The notes under the pieces were generated by a model, which saw only the letters and a list, made by a program, of their open reading frames with translations, was not told the origin of the DNA and ran no database searches. Both the position numbers and the translations under genes were made by a program. Shown one piece after another: positions 8,572-20,700 of a stretch of 64,000 nt of DNA (within the stretch, counting starts at the first letter, position 1; every line of letters starts with the position of its first letter). Source of the DNA: Ceratodon purpureus (taxonomy: Eukaryota; Streptophyta; Bryopsida; Pseudoditrichales; Ditrichaceae); NCBI GenBank assembly GCA_014871385.1, contig CM026426.1:91841948-91905947 (forward strand). Reading direction: 5' to 3'.

Positions 8572-9084
8572 TTACGCGCTGTCCCCCTCGGCAATCCACA
8601 TGCCGTCTCGTGGTCGCAGCTTCTCCCTTGCCTCCACCCACAGCTTCTGGTTACCTTGCGCCCACAGCAGTGAACGGAGATAGTTCAATTCCGCACACGT
8701 TAGAGCCGACAGTGGATCAGTCCGAAGCCTTCGGTCTAAAATCGGAATCGCCATCCCCCACGAGTTGCCGAAGTACGCCCAGTTCTGGTGGAAGCGGAAC
8801 TCTTCCCACTCGCGCTTGGTCGTCCACTGAGGCCCACGCTCCTGGTCATAATCCCACCGGGCTAGCCTCAGAGCTGCATACTCTGGACTCCGGCCAATGA
8901 TCTGCTGCCACTGTCTGCAAGTAATGCGAACGTTCTCCAAATCTTCAATTGTGCATAACACCGGTGGACTCCAGGGTTCACCTCCAGGGTTGTAGAGATC
9001 CCATGGGTTTACACCCTCACTCAGCTGTGTGAGCAGCGACTGGAGAATCGCCTCCACCGGCAGCATGAGCCCCAAATGTTCCAT
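8572..9084 (-). CDS. F-box-like protein, short ORF
   Basis: The ORF has 170 codons with an ATG start. The N-terminal half resembles the F-box signature: LMLPVEAILQSLLTQLS, then LENVRITCRQWQQIIGRSPEY, matching the pattern of a hydrophobic helix followed by VCRxWxxxIxxP. F-box proteins act as SCF ubiquitin-ligase adaptors. The remaining ~90 residues are Trp-rich (FHQNWAYFGNSWG) with no repeat domain I can name. F-box proteins are usually longer, so the protein may be truncated or have further exons. A CACTA element begins 77 bp upstream of the start, so the promoter or an upstream exon has been displaced by 3.35 kb. Confidence 0.5.
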   Translation of the reverse strand: MEHLGLMLPVEAILQSLLTQLSEGVNPWDLYNPGGEPWSPPVLCTIEDLENVRITCRQWQQIIGRSPEYAALRLARWDYDQERGPQWTTKREWEEFRFHQNWAYFGNSWGMAIPILDRRLRTDPLSALTCAELNYLRSLLWAQGNQKLWVEAREKLRPRDGMWIAEGDSA

Positions 9085-9564
9085 AGTCAGCAGCAGACTG
9101 TTTCCGAACTACAAAAAAAACACGAAGTAGAAGAGAGCGGGATTAGGCGAGGGGAGGAATCACTACAGGAAAAACTGGGCCCTAATCAACTGCTGGGGAA
9201 GAGAAAAGTGTTGTTCGGTGATGGTGAATTGGACGTCTTGATTCGGACACAGGGAAGAGCTTTTAGTTGATTTCAAGAACTTTGAAATCTAGGTCCTCCA
9301 CGTGTGCATCCTAGCTGATGACTGGATGATGAGTCAGCATTTGCGTTGGACCAGCCAATCCGATGTGGCATTAGCTTGGGACGTAGATTTCAAGATATGT
9401 ACAAATTTTGGAATGTACATATTCTGGGATGTATATAGATTTCAAGATGTACATATTTTAGACAAAATGTCGCAATTTAATAGATATGAGGTTCAAATGA
9501 AATATCTCAATGGAATACCAATATGGTGTTAAAATGTCTTTATATTTCATAATGAATGTACGAT

Positions 9565-10302
9565 GGGGGGGAAGCACAATAAAGTGTACCAAAAAAGTGG
9601 TTAACTATTTGACAATTTCAGCCCTATGTGTAAACGGTAGAGAAAGTGGCATGTAGGACTTCTTGATTGAAAATTAAGTTCGGGATATGGAATTTAGACT
9701 TGATGTTCTACAACTTCCCAAATTTGCGGAAGAAGATGTTGAGTTTAGACACCTCTACGAACACCATAAAGTGAGACAAAGTGAAAGCTGTCATTTGGAA
9801 AAGTGATCGTTTTACATTGTATTTACGACAAAAATCACTTTTGACTTCGCGGGGACCTCTATTTGTACACTACGCTTGTAGAAATGATCTAGACAGCTGT
9901 GGTTGGAATTCTAGATTGGCCAAAAGTGTCTAAAATACGTTTTGAAGACGCTGTTTTCCGTGAAACTTTTGGGGAGTTTTTTTTCACCGAACATTGTTTT
10001 TTAAATTGAAAAAAACATCCTCTAAAGACAATAGAGGTCCCCAAATGAAGAAATTAAGACTTTGAAAAAGTTCATTTTCATGATTTAGAACTAGGGGTCA
10101 AAATAAGTTTCAATTGAAGATGTTTTTTTTATGAAGATGTATATAAGATACCTTGTGACACCCTAAAAAGTGACTAAAATGTTCAAAAACTACACCAAAA
10201 TGCTCAAAATCAGCTTTGAGCTTTAAAAAACAGCACACTTCATATTCACTTCCTAGTGATCACATGTTGCACTTTGTGGTCCACTTTATTGTGCTCTCAC
10301 CC
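9565..10302. mobile_element. 738-bp TIR element (family 1, copy 1)
   Basis: The left end is GGGGGGGAAGCACAATAAAG; the right end is CTTTATTGTGCTCTCACCC. GAT flanks it on both sides (9562-9564, 10303-10305). No coding capacity is seen. It matches 35109-35849 along its length (for example AACATTGTTTTT, AAAAACATCCTC, TACACCAAAATGCTCAAAATC). GAT is neither TA (Mariner) nor TWA (Harbinger), so the superfamily is open. It is nested within the 3.35-kb CACTA element. Confidence 0.85.
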
Positions 10303-10329
10303 GATGAACATTTTGTCACGATGCCATAA

Positions 10330-11300
10330 ATCTATATCCTAGCGTACATCTAATCTACAACATGCCTAGATTACTATATCACTATTTCACCCATGTACTC
10401 TAGATCTTCGAATTCTAAATATGTACACCGGATCTTCTTCACTCTCAAGATACCTGTTACAATCCCAAACATCCTCAACCTTGGTGTTTAGATTGAAACT
10501 ACCATTCTAACCAAATCTACACAATCCTCAAGAAAACTCTCCCTCCACGAATCTTGGCTGCACCAAACATAAGATCAGCAGCTAATTCTCACCACAGACA
10601 AACAACAAAATGCAAACAAACTAAAAACATCACCATTCTACACAGATTAATTCTCAGTACAAAAACGATTAAAGAGAGGATAAGCTGATTCAATTGCTGT
10701 AGTCACAAAGACGACTAGATTCTCCATTGCAGAATGTAGAGCACCTGGTAAAGACAAAACTGATTCTGGAGGCTCCATGACATACGCCATAATCATGAGA
10801 CCCAAATCAGCTTCAAGTAATCAGAGACACTCGATTAATAGTAAAGAGAAGCCAACGCATCCCGCAATATGACGACACTGAACATATTACAAACAAGAAT
10901 ATTATCCCATCAATCCCTGACCAGAAGGTGAGATTAATGCTTTGTGAAGAACCTGAAGAGCGACAGCCTCCTCAATAGCATCAAAAACTGATTAGTCTTC
11001 CTCATCTTCCCATGCTTTCCAATCCATTATCAAGTGTGACCACACATGCAGCAACGGCTCTACTTTCAAATGTGCAACTATACTCAGCATTCCGGCGAAG
11101 CTCATCACTTGCCTTGTGGCCAGATGTCAAATGGGTACACTCAAAGCAGAAGCTGGTTTGGTGAAGAGACATACTGTTTCTAGATATGTTTGAACATTGG
11201 AAAACTAGGTGTCACTAAAACAACCAGGAGTATCACATTGCCAGTCATCACAAGACATGCACAGAATCAACAATCGCTTACAAAACCTGCTACTAATGAT
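10330..11300. other. Internal DNA of the small CACTA element, no gene seen
   Basis: This is moderately AT-rich sequence inside the element. I see no frame with a recognisable domain on either strand, and no tandem repeat. Confidence 0.4.
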
Positions 11301-11339
11301 CTTCATCAAAAGGATAGCTTAACCCCCTGTTCCGCCACC

Positions 11340-12235
11340 GCCTCTCTATGCTCAAGATCTGAAAAGCAAGGATTCAGTTACTCACATATCAAGAATGGTG
11401 CTAACTTATGACAGAACATTTTGCAAGATTGCAGTACAGCTCACCAGAAGTAGCGCTCCATAACAATCTCTAAATCCACGACCAATAGCCGAAGGAATAC
11501 GCTCCCTTAATCTTTTTGACTCGTTTTCATTTTGTGCCTTCCCGCTACTCACAAAATTTGACCTACCGAGAAGACAAACATCAGGTCATCATTCTAAATG
11601 TATATACAATGAAATCATACCACGCATCTGCAAGAACTTGTAACCTTGCACTTCAATGAAGGTTAAGCACCTTGATATCTAATTGCACAAGCAAAAGGCA
11701 CACCTGTACAGCACGAGAACCTGGGCCTTCACGTTTTCCACTTCTGAAAACTGATCAATTAACTGCCGGAGAAGTGCATACCTCGACGACAGACACTTTC
11801 AACTTTCTGCTGCTTCGAAGTATAAAACTCAGAGGTCCTTCTCGAGGCATAACTAGCAAAGCTGCCTGATGTCAGAATCCCCTTCATCGTCCGATAATCC
11901 CATCTTCCGCTTTGTAGCAGCCTACGCAAACAATGCAAGTCAAAATCCTACATAAAATCCAACTCCGCAACGCACACATCCTGACACCACCTAACATAAA
12001 CCTACAACTTCCAACCTCACCTCCCACCCCTAATTACACATAAAATACACAAATAATTCTACACAAACGAAACACAAAATTCCACATAATCGAGCTCACT
12101 CACCATGTCCATCTTCACCGCCTGGTTCTGCTCAATCGCCCGCCTCCGTCAAGCCTCCATCGCGGCCACCTGCTCGTCATGGCGAGCCTCCGAATGAAAC
12201 CCTAAACCCCAACCACGCAAACACAAACGGCTCCA
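11340..12235 (-). pseudogene. Captured gene fragments inside the small CACTA element
   Basis: On the minus strand several stretches read as exons with plausible splice borders. About 12107-12200 encodes ARHDEQVAAMEA, a stop, then RRRAIEQNQAVKMDM before a GTGAGT donor. About 11868-11923, after a GCGTAG acceptor, encodes AATKRKMGLSDDEGDSDIRQ. About 11450-11560 encodes SSGKAQNENESKRLRERIPS and AIGRGFRDCYGALLL before GTGAGC. About 11340-11385 follows a TTTTCAG acceptor. The series looks like a host gene with introns taken up by the transposon. I do not recognise the parent gene, and the internal stop argues that it is not functional. Confidence 0.35.
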
Positions 12236-12512
12236 CAAGATTAGTACCTTGTGCCGTCGTCTTCATTTCTTCAAATACTCTCACTAGTATCAACCCGGGT
12301 ATTTCCACTCTTATCACAGGCCACGGAGATGACCACGTCATCAGCGGGAATTCCCCCCAACCTCCGCATCAACACATTTTACTTGCTCCCTGACTCGGAT
12401 AATCGGCTATCTTGATTATGGGCTGCAAATCAACTAACAGCACGGCCCCCTGTTGGAACCAACACAGATCACTTAGTTTTTAGTTGTTTCGCAGCCCATT
12501 TTCCTTGTAGTG

Positions 12513-12949
12513 AATAAGCCAAGACTGAAGGGCAGACTAAAATGCACAATCCGCCACTGATGATAACGCTAAGTGCAAAATACCATTCCAGTGAGGACTC
12601 TTACATCCACAAAAGTTGTGATATGGTTGGACCTAAAGGATCCCTATAAAATCTCATACACGACATGCATTGCTTTGGATCCGAGTCATTCAGAACAGAT
12701 CATGTATCGTTTGGGGAGTCTAGCAGCCATAATTGGATACAGACTTCAACGGAACCTGTGTGTTATTTCATTTTTTTCCGGGCAAAAACTCTTGTCATCA
12801 GCTGATATCGTTGCTGAATTCCTCATTCTACCTTGTGCACATCAAGCATTTAAATCTTAAAATTGGGAATCTAGGATCCGAGCATCAGTGCATTTTGCAG
12901 CCCGGATCGGAAAAAAATCACTGGATAAGATTTCAGGGGTGTGTAAACT
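12513..12949. other. Spacer between the two CACTA elements, no gene seen
   Basis: Unique-looking DNA of about 435 bp separates the 3.35-kb and 15.2-kb elements. It is presumably the original host sequence upstream of the F-box-like ORF. Short frames are present but none carries a known domain. Confidence 0.4.
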
Positions 12950-13110
12950 CACTACTAGAATATGGGGGTCGTAGCAATGTCCCTGCCGTTGCAAATAGCA
13001 AAGAAATGTCTTCTACATGGGAACTCCAGAACGTTGCTATAAGCCCTACCTGGGACGTTGCTCGGAAGGTATGACGTCGAGGGCATTGCTTTGTTTGCAA
13101 TCACGCGTAC
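12950..13110. promoter_or_regulatory. Left TIR and subterminal repeats of the 15.2-kb CACTA element
   Basis: The TIR is 12950-12978. ACGTTGCT occurs near 13032 and 13057, with related GCAATGTC, GCCGTTGCAA and GGCATTGCT words nearby. In En/Spm, TnpA binds repeated subterminal 12-bp words to bring the ends together; the same role here is inference. Confidence 0.6.
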
Positions 13111-13139
13111 GCCATCGAGAACCCCGTTACCATGTGCGG

Positions 13140-14360
13140 TATTAGGGGGCGTCAGAAGTGGCGACTGGCTCATCCATTGGGTTTCATCGTAATCGATTTG
13201 CCTCGTTCTTTCGGTTCAGCGGTTTACCTTCCGGGGGGACACGTGCCGGTATACTTGGAATGTCCGAGTAACCCATATATTGATGTCGGGGTTGCATCAT
13301 GGTGCCGGTTTTCAATACACCTGCTGGGCGGATATATGATTTGGACATACAGCCGGGTATCAACTCTTTGGAATCCATACCGGCACAGCATAGATCTATC
13401 CGTGTTGGCATATGTCATGCATCCCCGAAGATGGTAGGGGTGGAATGTCTTCGTTCCAAAAATTCAGGGGGCTAGTTTCTCGGAGTGGTCCTAAAATATC
13501 CCCATTCTATTTGAGGTAACTGATTGGGGTCTCATGTGAAAAAAAAAAAAAAAAATTTAAAAATTTAAAATTGAGGTAAATGTAATTTTATTTGATATTA
13601 CCCTCTGCCTACTTTTTTTTTTGGTACCGGTGGTTAAATGAAATATAAAGTGGACAATATCAGGAATAGTTCTGATACAATTCTGTGCAAGACTGTGCAG
13701 GGGCTCAACCAACCAACATTCCGGATTTTTTTTTTAAAATATTCCTATTTTTAATTTTTTTAATACAATGGCAAGTTGTTCACAACCAGCTCTAAGTAAC
13801 GCTACGGCCTATTTACATTGTTGTAAAATAACACTATGCAACATCTACATATCTAATGACACTTGTCACACCCATCGCTGTAACATGCATGTGATATGCT
13901 CTTTCATCTTCGAAGCCAAACCTGCAAGATCAGATGGACCACTGTGATCATAAGAACATGCAACACAATCATTCATGTAGGTTTTTAATATACACCTAGA
14001 CGGGGAGGAACTTTCAGTCCTACAATAAGTGTAAGTGGTCATTCAAGGACTGAAGGGCACTGCAATTCAATGACTACTGTCTGTCAAAAGTTTGAAAGTG
14101 ACAAAAAAGAAAATAGTCTTCAGAAACAGGTGGTCTTTGGATGGGCCGTGGCCCGTATGTTCTTCGTCAGACAGTAGATGTTTCTTCTTCACGAGTTATG
14201 GTACCAGAGGGGTTAACTGTTTTTAAAATTCCCCTTCCAATGCCCTGTCCCCTGCTTAATGTATTGTTATACCCCGAATTCTACGGGGTCCGAGAGTAAT
14301 CAAACATCTCTGCAAAATATTCTTATCCACAAAGCGATCAACAGTTAGTTCTTGTAGTTT
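13140..14360. other. Left arm of the large CACTA element, no gene seen
   Basis: No domain-bearing frame is seen. Overlapping frames on both strands at 13132-13437 are probably chance. There are homopolymer tracts at about 13539 and 13612-13760. The region would include the 3' UTR of the minus-strand TnpA-like gene. Confidence 0.4.
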
Positions 14361-14366
14361 AAATAT

Positions 14367-16848
14367 TCATTCGCTGCCATCCTCGATATCGTCGCTCTCT
14401 TCTTCATTCTCGGAGCTGTGGCTGGAGTCTGTGCTCTGATTGGACCCGCTGCTGTCGTCTGTTGAGTCCGTCTGCCCTGATGAAGACTCATTCAAATCGT
14501 CGCTTTCGGCCAACTGCTCCTCCAAGTCCGTTGTGTCTTTCTTTGTCTGCCGCTTCATTCTCTTTATCTCTCTCTTCGTCTTCTCCTCTAGGCCGGCGTA
14601 GGCATGCGTTCTAGCATACTCGATCTCAAGAGACGTCGGTGGCCTTTTGAATTGCTGTTCCTGCATCGTAAGCAAATGTATATTTAAATGGACTCAGTTC
14701 TACATAGGTCCACTACAAAAATGAAAAATGTGAGACAATGATAACAAAACAGCTCATACATAGTGGAGGGTGGTCCTCTGAGATACTCACAAACTTCTCA
14801 ACAATGGCCCTGTAACCTCCTCTACCGCAGCGATGCGAAAATCCAACCTTAGCAACCCTGCTGTCAGCTGCTGCCTTGCACTTCTCAGACTTCGCCTTCT
14901 TCTTCGGGTCATGACGCTCTTTGTTTATTAAACGCCAGGACTCCATGGTACACCCCCTCGGTCTACTGACTTTCTTCGGATCATTGTACACCTTGAACCT
15001 CTTCTTCAGCCGACTCCTTCTCTCCCGCACGTTATTCCCGAGCTCCGCCATTACTCCCTTCGCGTCCCAAGGGCCAGGGTACTTTTGTCGAAGACGTATG
15101 AGAAACCTAGCCCAGAGGTTCTCATCTTGCTTATTCCAGTCAATGTGCCACGGGAAATGAGAGGCACCCCTGTCAAAAACATAGGGTCGCATGTGATCCC
15201 AGAAAGCTCCGCTAGGACTCCCCACAGTGTTCATTTCGCAGGGTGGTACATCCCTGACTGATGCCCACGACGCCTCAGACTCCTTCTCCGAATCTGATGA
15301 ATGCAACGACTGTGCATCAGTAGATCGGCCCGTTCCGAGCCGCTCTCCTTTTTTACCGCGCCCCTTCTGGTTACTCTTCCCTGACTTTTTCTTGGAGTCC
15401 ACCTTTCCAGCACTCTCCTTCCCGGGTTTTGAAGTACACCCCCTTACCAAGGGCGTCGCAAGATCCTCTGAGTCACTCCAATTTGGCTGCGTGACGATAT
15501 TATCACTGGCTGCGTGGCTTCCGTGACTACGCTTGGTTGCTATAAATCGTCCCTCCTCGTGCCGCTTCTTCGCTGAATGCTTCTCTGGGATTCCAGCAGT
15601 GACTTCCTTCCCCGTGAATCTCCCATCTCCCTCCTCCGGACGCATATCCTTCTGCTTCTTCGCCTCCCCATCTCTGTTCTTCTTTGACGATCGTTTGGTC
15701 TTCTCCTTCTTTTTATTCTCCTTCCTAACCTGCGTGGATACGGGACTTCCATGTGGCGACTCTGGAAGGTCAAGAAAATCTGGTGATTCAAGCGGCCTTA
15801 CAGGTACCTCCTGTTCCTCGTCTGCATTATTCGTTGAGTTCACTTCCGCCTGAGGGAATGTTGTCTCCACCGTCTCCGCTGTATGAAATACAGTGCGAGG
15901 CTCCGGAGTCTTCGGAGATGCAGATTCATCGCGAGGTTTCTGAGTGTCTCCCCCCTCCCCGAATAAGTCATGTGTCTTTAGAAAGGCATCTCGCTCATGA
16001 GGGTGTAGACTCTGCAGCAAGAGAAACGCCCGCTCCAGCTCAGCCAACTTACGTATACTGTCTTCATCTTGGACGAATGCACTATCGGAGACCGTAGGAA
16101 CAGTGGATTCTGCTACAGTTGGTCTGGAATACGGTTTAGGGAGACCCGTCACTAGCCCCGTCATCGACAACTCCCGAGCTGGCGGCGTGTGTTCCTCTGC
16201 TGTCGGCGCCACATTTGATGCCTCTACATCGTACATAGGAGCGGACGCAACTGTGTCAAACGATGTCTGCAGCTTTTCCCTTCGGAGGCCTTCAACTACT
16301 CCGGTACTAACTGTCGACACCAGCGTCTGGACGATGATGGGGTCGTTATCGTTCATATCATTGGGCTCCCGCACACCATGCGGATCCCCCCTGTAACGTG
16401 TCGCCGATGGCTCCTCTACCGGATGGACCAAGGAAGTTGGTGCATGAGAGTCCTGGTTTACATTGACTCCTCTGTTGTCGTCTCCCTTGCCCCTCTTCCT
16501 CGGTCTCTCCTCTAAGCCAGCGCCCTCCACATGGTCTACGAGGACAATAACAGGAGATAAGTGCGGGACAGTATCATCCCGCGCTGGGATTTTTGAGGGT
16601 TTATCCCCCGTATGTTGAAGCTCACTGGGAGATGCATCAGTAGTTCGGTTTCTTCTGGACTTCTCTTTCTTCTTTCTCTGTCCGTCTACGGGCAACACCT
16701 CCTTCTTGGTCTTCGTCTTCTCCCTCTTCTCCCTCTTCCTCTTACTAGAGCGACTTTTGCCGCCGCCGCCCTTGATACCGTGGCCCGCCATGTTATCCTG
16801 AAGTCTGCAGAAGGAAGAGCCACGGGGTGCACACCACAACTTAAACAC
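14367..16848 (-). CDS. TnpA-like CACTA protein (Transposase_24 / Ptta family)
   Basis: There are two exons: 14791-16848 (ending ...AIVEKF) and 14367-14660 (starting EQQFKRPPTSLEIEYARTHA), joined in phase 0 by a GTGAGT donor and GATGCAG acceptor. The product is about 783 aa; an alternative ATG at 16791 would drop 19 residues. The N-terminal ~500 residues are Lys/Ser/Glu-rich and disordered, with SKRKREKREKTKTKK as a probable nuclear signal. The Transposase_24 (PF03004) domain lies near residues 550-730: FPWHIDW, WARFLIRLRQKYPGPWD, RRSRLKKRFKVYND, CTMESWRLINKERHDPKKKAKS, HRCGRGGY, RPPTSLEIEYARTHAY. The acidic Ser-rich tail (SSGQTDSTDDSSGSN) ends the protein. This is the companion DNA-binding protein of plant CACTA elements. 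It is divergent from the transposase gene, with about 0.9 kb between starts. No stop interrupts it. Confidence 0.75.
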
Positions 16849-17763
16849 ACAACTGGGACTAGGTTTTAGGAAATCGAGGACTTAGGAATTTCTATGTTTT
16901 CCAGATAGCAACGTATCAACGGAAAGGTAGCAAGTTTCTAAAACTCTCAAATGCGGTCTTTGAGGACATACTCACACTTACGATATAGTGTCTTAGCCTA
17001 TGTATGCGAACCTCCTTCCCAAAACAACGTCACTAAACCCTGCAGACAATATCCACGTTCAAATCAGTGGACCGTCACCCTCGACTTCACCTCGCCATGC
17101 TCGTTTTTCCGGATTAGCTAGAACTGATCTCTCTAAACTGTTGCTCTACATTCTTCACGTTACGAACATAGGAACTAAGTGACTTCAATGTGAGTTCAAA
17201 CTTTTCGAAACCAATACTGCCAGATGAACACCAGGTCGGTTACCTCTCTCAGTTACAAGGACGAGAACTAGCAACGCTGAACTTGGGCATTCCAAAACAA
17301 GTCTGACTAAATTTACGTGATATTTGGTGTACAAACTGAGTGATCGTCTTAGTAATGGTGTCGCGACCCACGTAATGAGGACAAGTCATCACTAACGGCC
17401 TCTGGCAGAGGTCACGATTTTCCTGGCTGCCTTTCATCCAATAGCCCATTGTAGGGGTAGTTCATATTAATACACACTCATGGAGTGTAAGAATAGGGAA
17501 ATTACTTTTGCATCATTACTGAAATAACAGCATGGCCTGGTTGCTGCATAATGAGCAATGTCCCATTTAGGTGTCTAATCAGATATTATATCCCGTGGCT
17601 GTTATAATTAGACCTGTAAATGCTTGTAGGGTGGGCCGTTAAGTAAAGTGTACATGACCATTAACGGCTAGGTTAATATCAGTAAATCTAGAAATGGCTC
17701 TTTCAGGTCTCTCAGGGTACCCTCAATTACTAACAATTTCCTTCATATTGTAACAGGAATAAA
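16849..17763. promoter_or_regulatory. Divergent intergenic region between the TnpA-like gene and tnp2 transposase
   Basis: About 0.9 kb lies between the two divergent starts and probably holds both promoters (inference from layout). No clear TATA pair or repeat stands out, and no supported coding sequence is present. Confidence 0.35.
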
Positions 17764-20700
17764 ATGGGGAGGAAGAGAAGGGGATACGATCTACAAAGAT
17801 ATGAGGTTGTTCACACTAACGAGCCAATCCGAGCGGAAATGCAGGGCCAGACGGAGCCAGATGATCCGACCTTCGGACGACGCAAACCACCTGAGGCAGT
17901 AGAAGATGCAGAAGACCAGAACACCAATATTGGCCATTACTGGATCGTGTGTCCCTGTTTACGGTGCGAAAAAGGTCCTATGCCGTCTACACGATTAGCT
18001 TCTACAGTTCGCAATCACTTGAAATTGCACTCTATGGGAACTCGTTACAAGGTATGTTAATTCTGAGATGGGAACCCCTTGTTGTCATTTTACCTTGTGC
18101 TGGAACCCTATTGCGTGACGTCTTCCCTTGAAATTTTTCTATTATCTCAGTTTTTCTTCCCTGTGTAACTTAAAATGATATACCTTCATCCAAAAAAACA
18201 TTTCATACAAAACACAAAATTATGAACCTGGCCTTTTCTTTCCTTTTTAATAAATTACATGGTTCAGTGATGCCTTCGTCTTATTATGTTAGTATCCATA
18301 TGGGCATATTTCATACTTCACCTTGTTATTGTATTCCCAGCCTTCATGCATCAGTTGTACGGTCCCATTCTTTTTAATATTTATTACATTATTATATTAA
18401 ACGTAAATAATTCGTTCTCAAAGGGTCCTTGTTACAATAGAGTCCATGGTCCTTTCCCAATATTCCAATTCTATTTCTTATTCTTATTTTTGAACTACTA
18501 CTACCCTCTTTATATTATTTTTAATTTAAAACTTGCTTCCCATTCATTCTGGAAACGATTTCAATCTAATACTGTTTACTTTTCAGTTCCATTTATCCTA
18601 TTCTCCTTCACACGTTTTCCTTTTTTATTAAGTCCCCCTTTTTTTTCTTAATTTTTTTTTTTAATTAATTTTTTTCATTATCTATGTTATTATAAACAGT
18701 TGGAGAAGTCTTGCAACTAGTCAGTAACATCTTCAATTAAATATGATTTCATTCGCCGCCCTTATTCCTCTATATATATAATATTTTTTTCAAATTGGAT
18801 AGTCCACAGTGATTTATAGACCAAAGGTGGGCCTTTATATAGATGACGTCAGCAGAAATGGCCACGTCATTTCCATGCATACATGGTGATTTTTACGGGG
18901 AATGCTTTTTGACGCCGCGGATTACTTGCAGGACTTGTATCTCGAGGGCATGAATAGCAACGCAATTGCCGGCTGTGGCGATGATCTTGGGAATCCCAGG
19001 CCAATCGACCTGCCCGCAATTGGCGTTGCAACTTTTCCAGATAGCAACGACATAGACGACAACGACAATGAAGGTAACCGTTTCGACTCACCTTGGGGCG
19101 AAGAAGAGGTGATTCCACACATCCTCACAAATTTAGCCCGTATAGGTTTGGAGAACATACCTCCTAATCTAAGTTCTGCAGAAGACGAGGAAATGCCCTA
19201 TATTGTGAAGCAAGCTTCGACTCCCATATTCACTGGTTCGAAGAAGAGTCTCCTTAACTTCATTATTTGGGCATTAGGTTTGCAAACAAAAAATAGACAT
19301 TTGAACTTGGCAATGGACGACTGGTTCAGGGGAATGGCTGACAATGTGGCACCTTCCGGTCAAGGCATTGTGAACAACATGCCACGCTCGCGTATGGAGG
19401 CTCGGAAAGTTATAACGGAATGTGGGCTGGACTATATCACTATTGACTGCTGCCCATGCGACAACTTCATTTACTATGGTCCAGTTAGTGAAAATTTACA
19501 ACATTGCACGGTGCCACAGTGTGGCCTCAGCCGGTACAGAGATGACTTGAAAAAGAAAACAGTTCCCAGGAAAAAGTTTCATTATTTCCCCCTGTCCCCG
19601 AGGTTACAGAGCCTATATAGAAGCCCGACGTTTGCCAGACTTATGCAGTGGTATTATTTTCATCGATCTACTGATGGGGTTTTGAGGGTACCAGCTGATG
19701 GAGCAGCATTCCAACATGCAGAAGGTTTGCTACGAGAACAACTGGGCGTCGAACACAACATACGTAGCGTTTTTCTGAGTCTCGCTATGGATGGCTTCAA
19801 TCCCCACGGACACAACTCACTAAGCCACTCGACATGGCCAATATTATTGTCCTTGTTGAATTTACCACCGTGGATGTCTATAAAATCTACCCACGTGATC
19901 CTCTCCACTATAATACCAGGTTCGACCTCCCTTACTATTCTCTTTCATGCATTATAAATCACTCTTCACCTAGGAACAGTATGTAACGAGATTATTAGAC
20001 CACAATCCTTTATCTCTAATTTTTTTATTTCTTTTTACAAATAACACAGTTGTAATTGTCCCCCTAAACACAGGTCCACAGAAGGTAAAAGACGTGCATC
20101 TTTACATGCAGCCTTTAATTGACGAGTTAAAGCTACTTTGGGTGAGTGGCATTCCAGCGCAAGATGTGACTTCCCCAGAAGGGAAGGATAAGTTCACACT
20201 ACGAGCTATGCTGGTTTGGACAATACACGACTGGCCGGGTGCAAATCTCTTTGACGTGAAACAGGTTTTTTATTCTAACATGTTTTTGTTCTCGTAAATC
20301 ATAACATACACCATGTATGTGAGTTTACAGGGTTGTAGCGGTGGTTTTCCTCCCGTTTTAAATATTTACATTGTCTGCCATATCCGCAGGTTATGGACTC
20401 TGCTCTGGATTGCAAGTTTCAGGATATAAAGCGTGCCCTCGCTGCCATCCTTCGGACTTTGAGTCCCATTATTCGAAGACCTTACGGAAAACAGTATACA
20501 TGGGTTACAGAAAATATTTACCCCCCCAGCACAGATTCCGGAGAGAGGGATTCTCACAATTATTCGATGGGAAAGTGGACACACGAAACAGTCCCCGATC
20601 GCCTGATCAAACATTCTGGTACGAGCAATGGCAGAGAAATGTAAGGACTGAGGAGGAAAGTGGAATACCTGCAAAAAGTACTGGGATCAACAAATTGTCA

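Larger units (their letters stand above)
9161..12512. mobile_element. Non-autonomous CACTA (En/Spm) element, 3.35 kb
   Basis: The left end is CACTACAGGAAAAACTGGG at 9161. The right end is the reverse complement of CACTACAAGGAAAATGGGC, finishing at 12512. A perfect 3-bp target duplication, AAT, lies at 9158-9160 and 12513-12515, as CACTA elements make. No tnp2 or Transposase_24 coding sequence is inside, so the element must rely on another copy. It contains a 738-bp TIR element (9565-10302) and, at about 11.3-12.25 kb on the minus strand, several coding-like exons that look captured. Confidence 0.85.

Noticed and set aside
18286..18651. 121-codon hydrophobic ORF inside the CACTA element
   Set aside because: It comes from T-rich intron DNA (Phe/Leu/Ser/Ile codons) between transposase exons.
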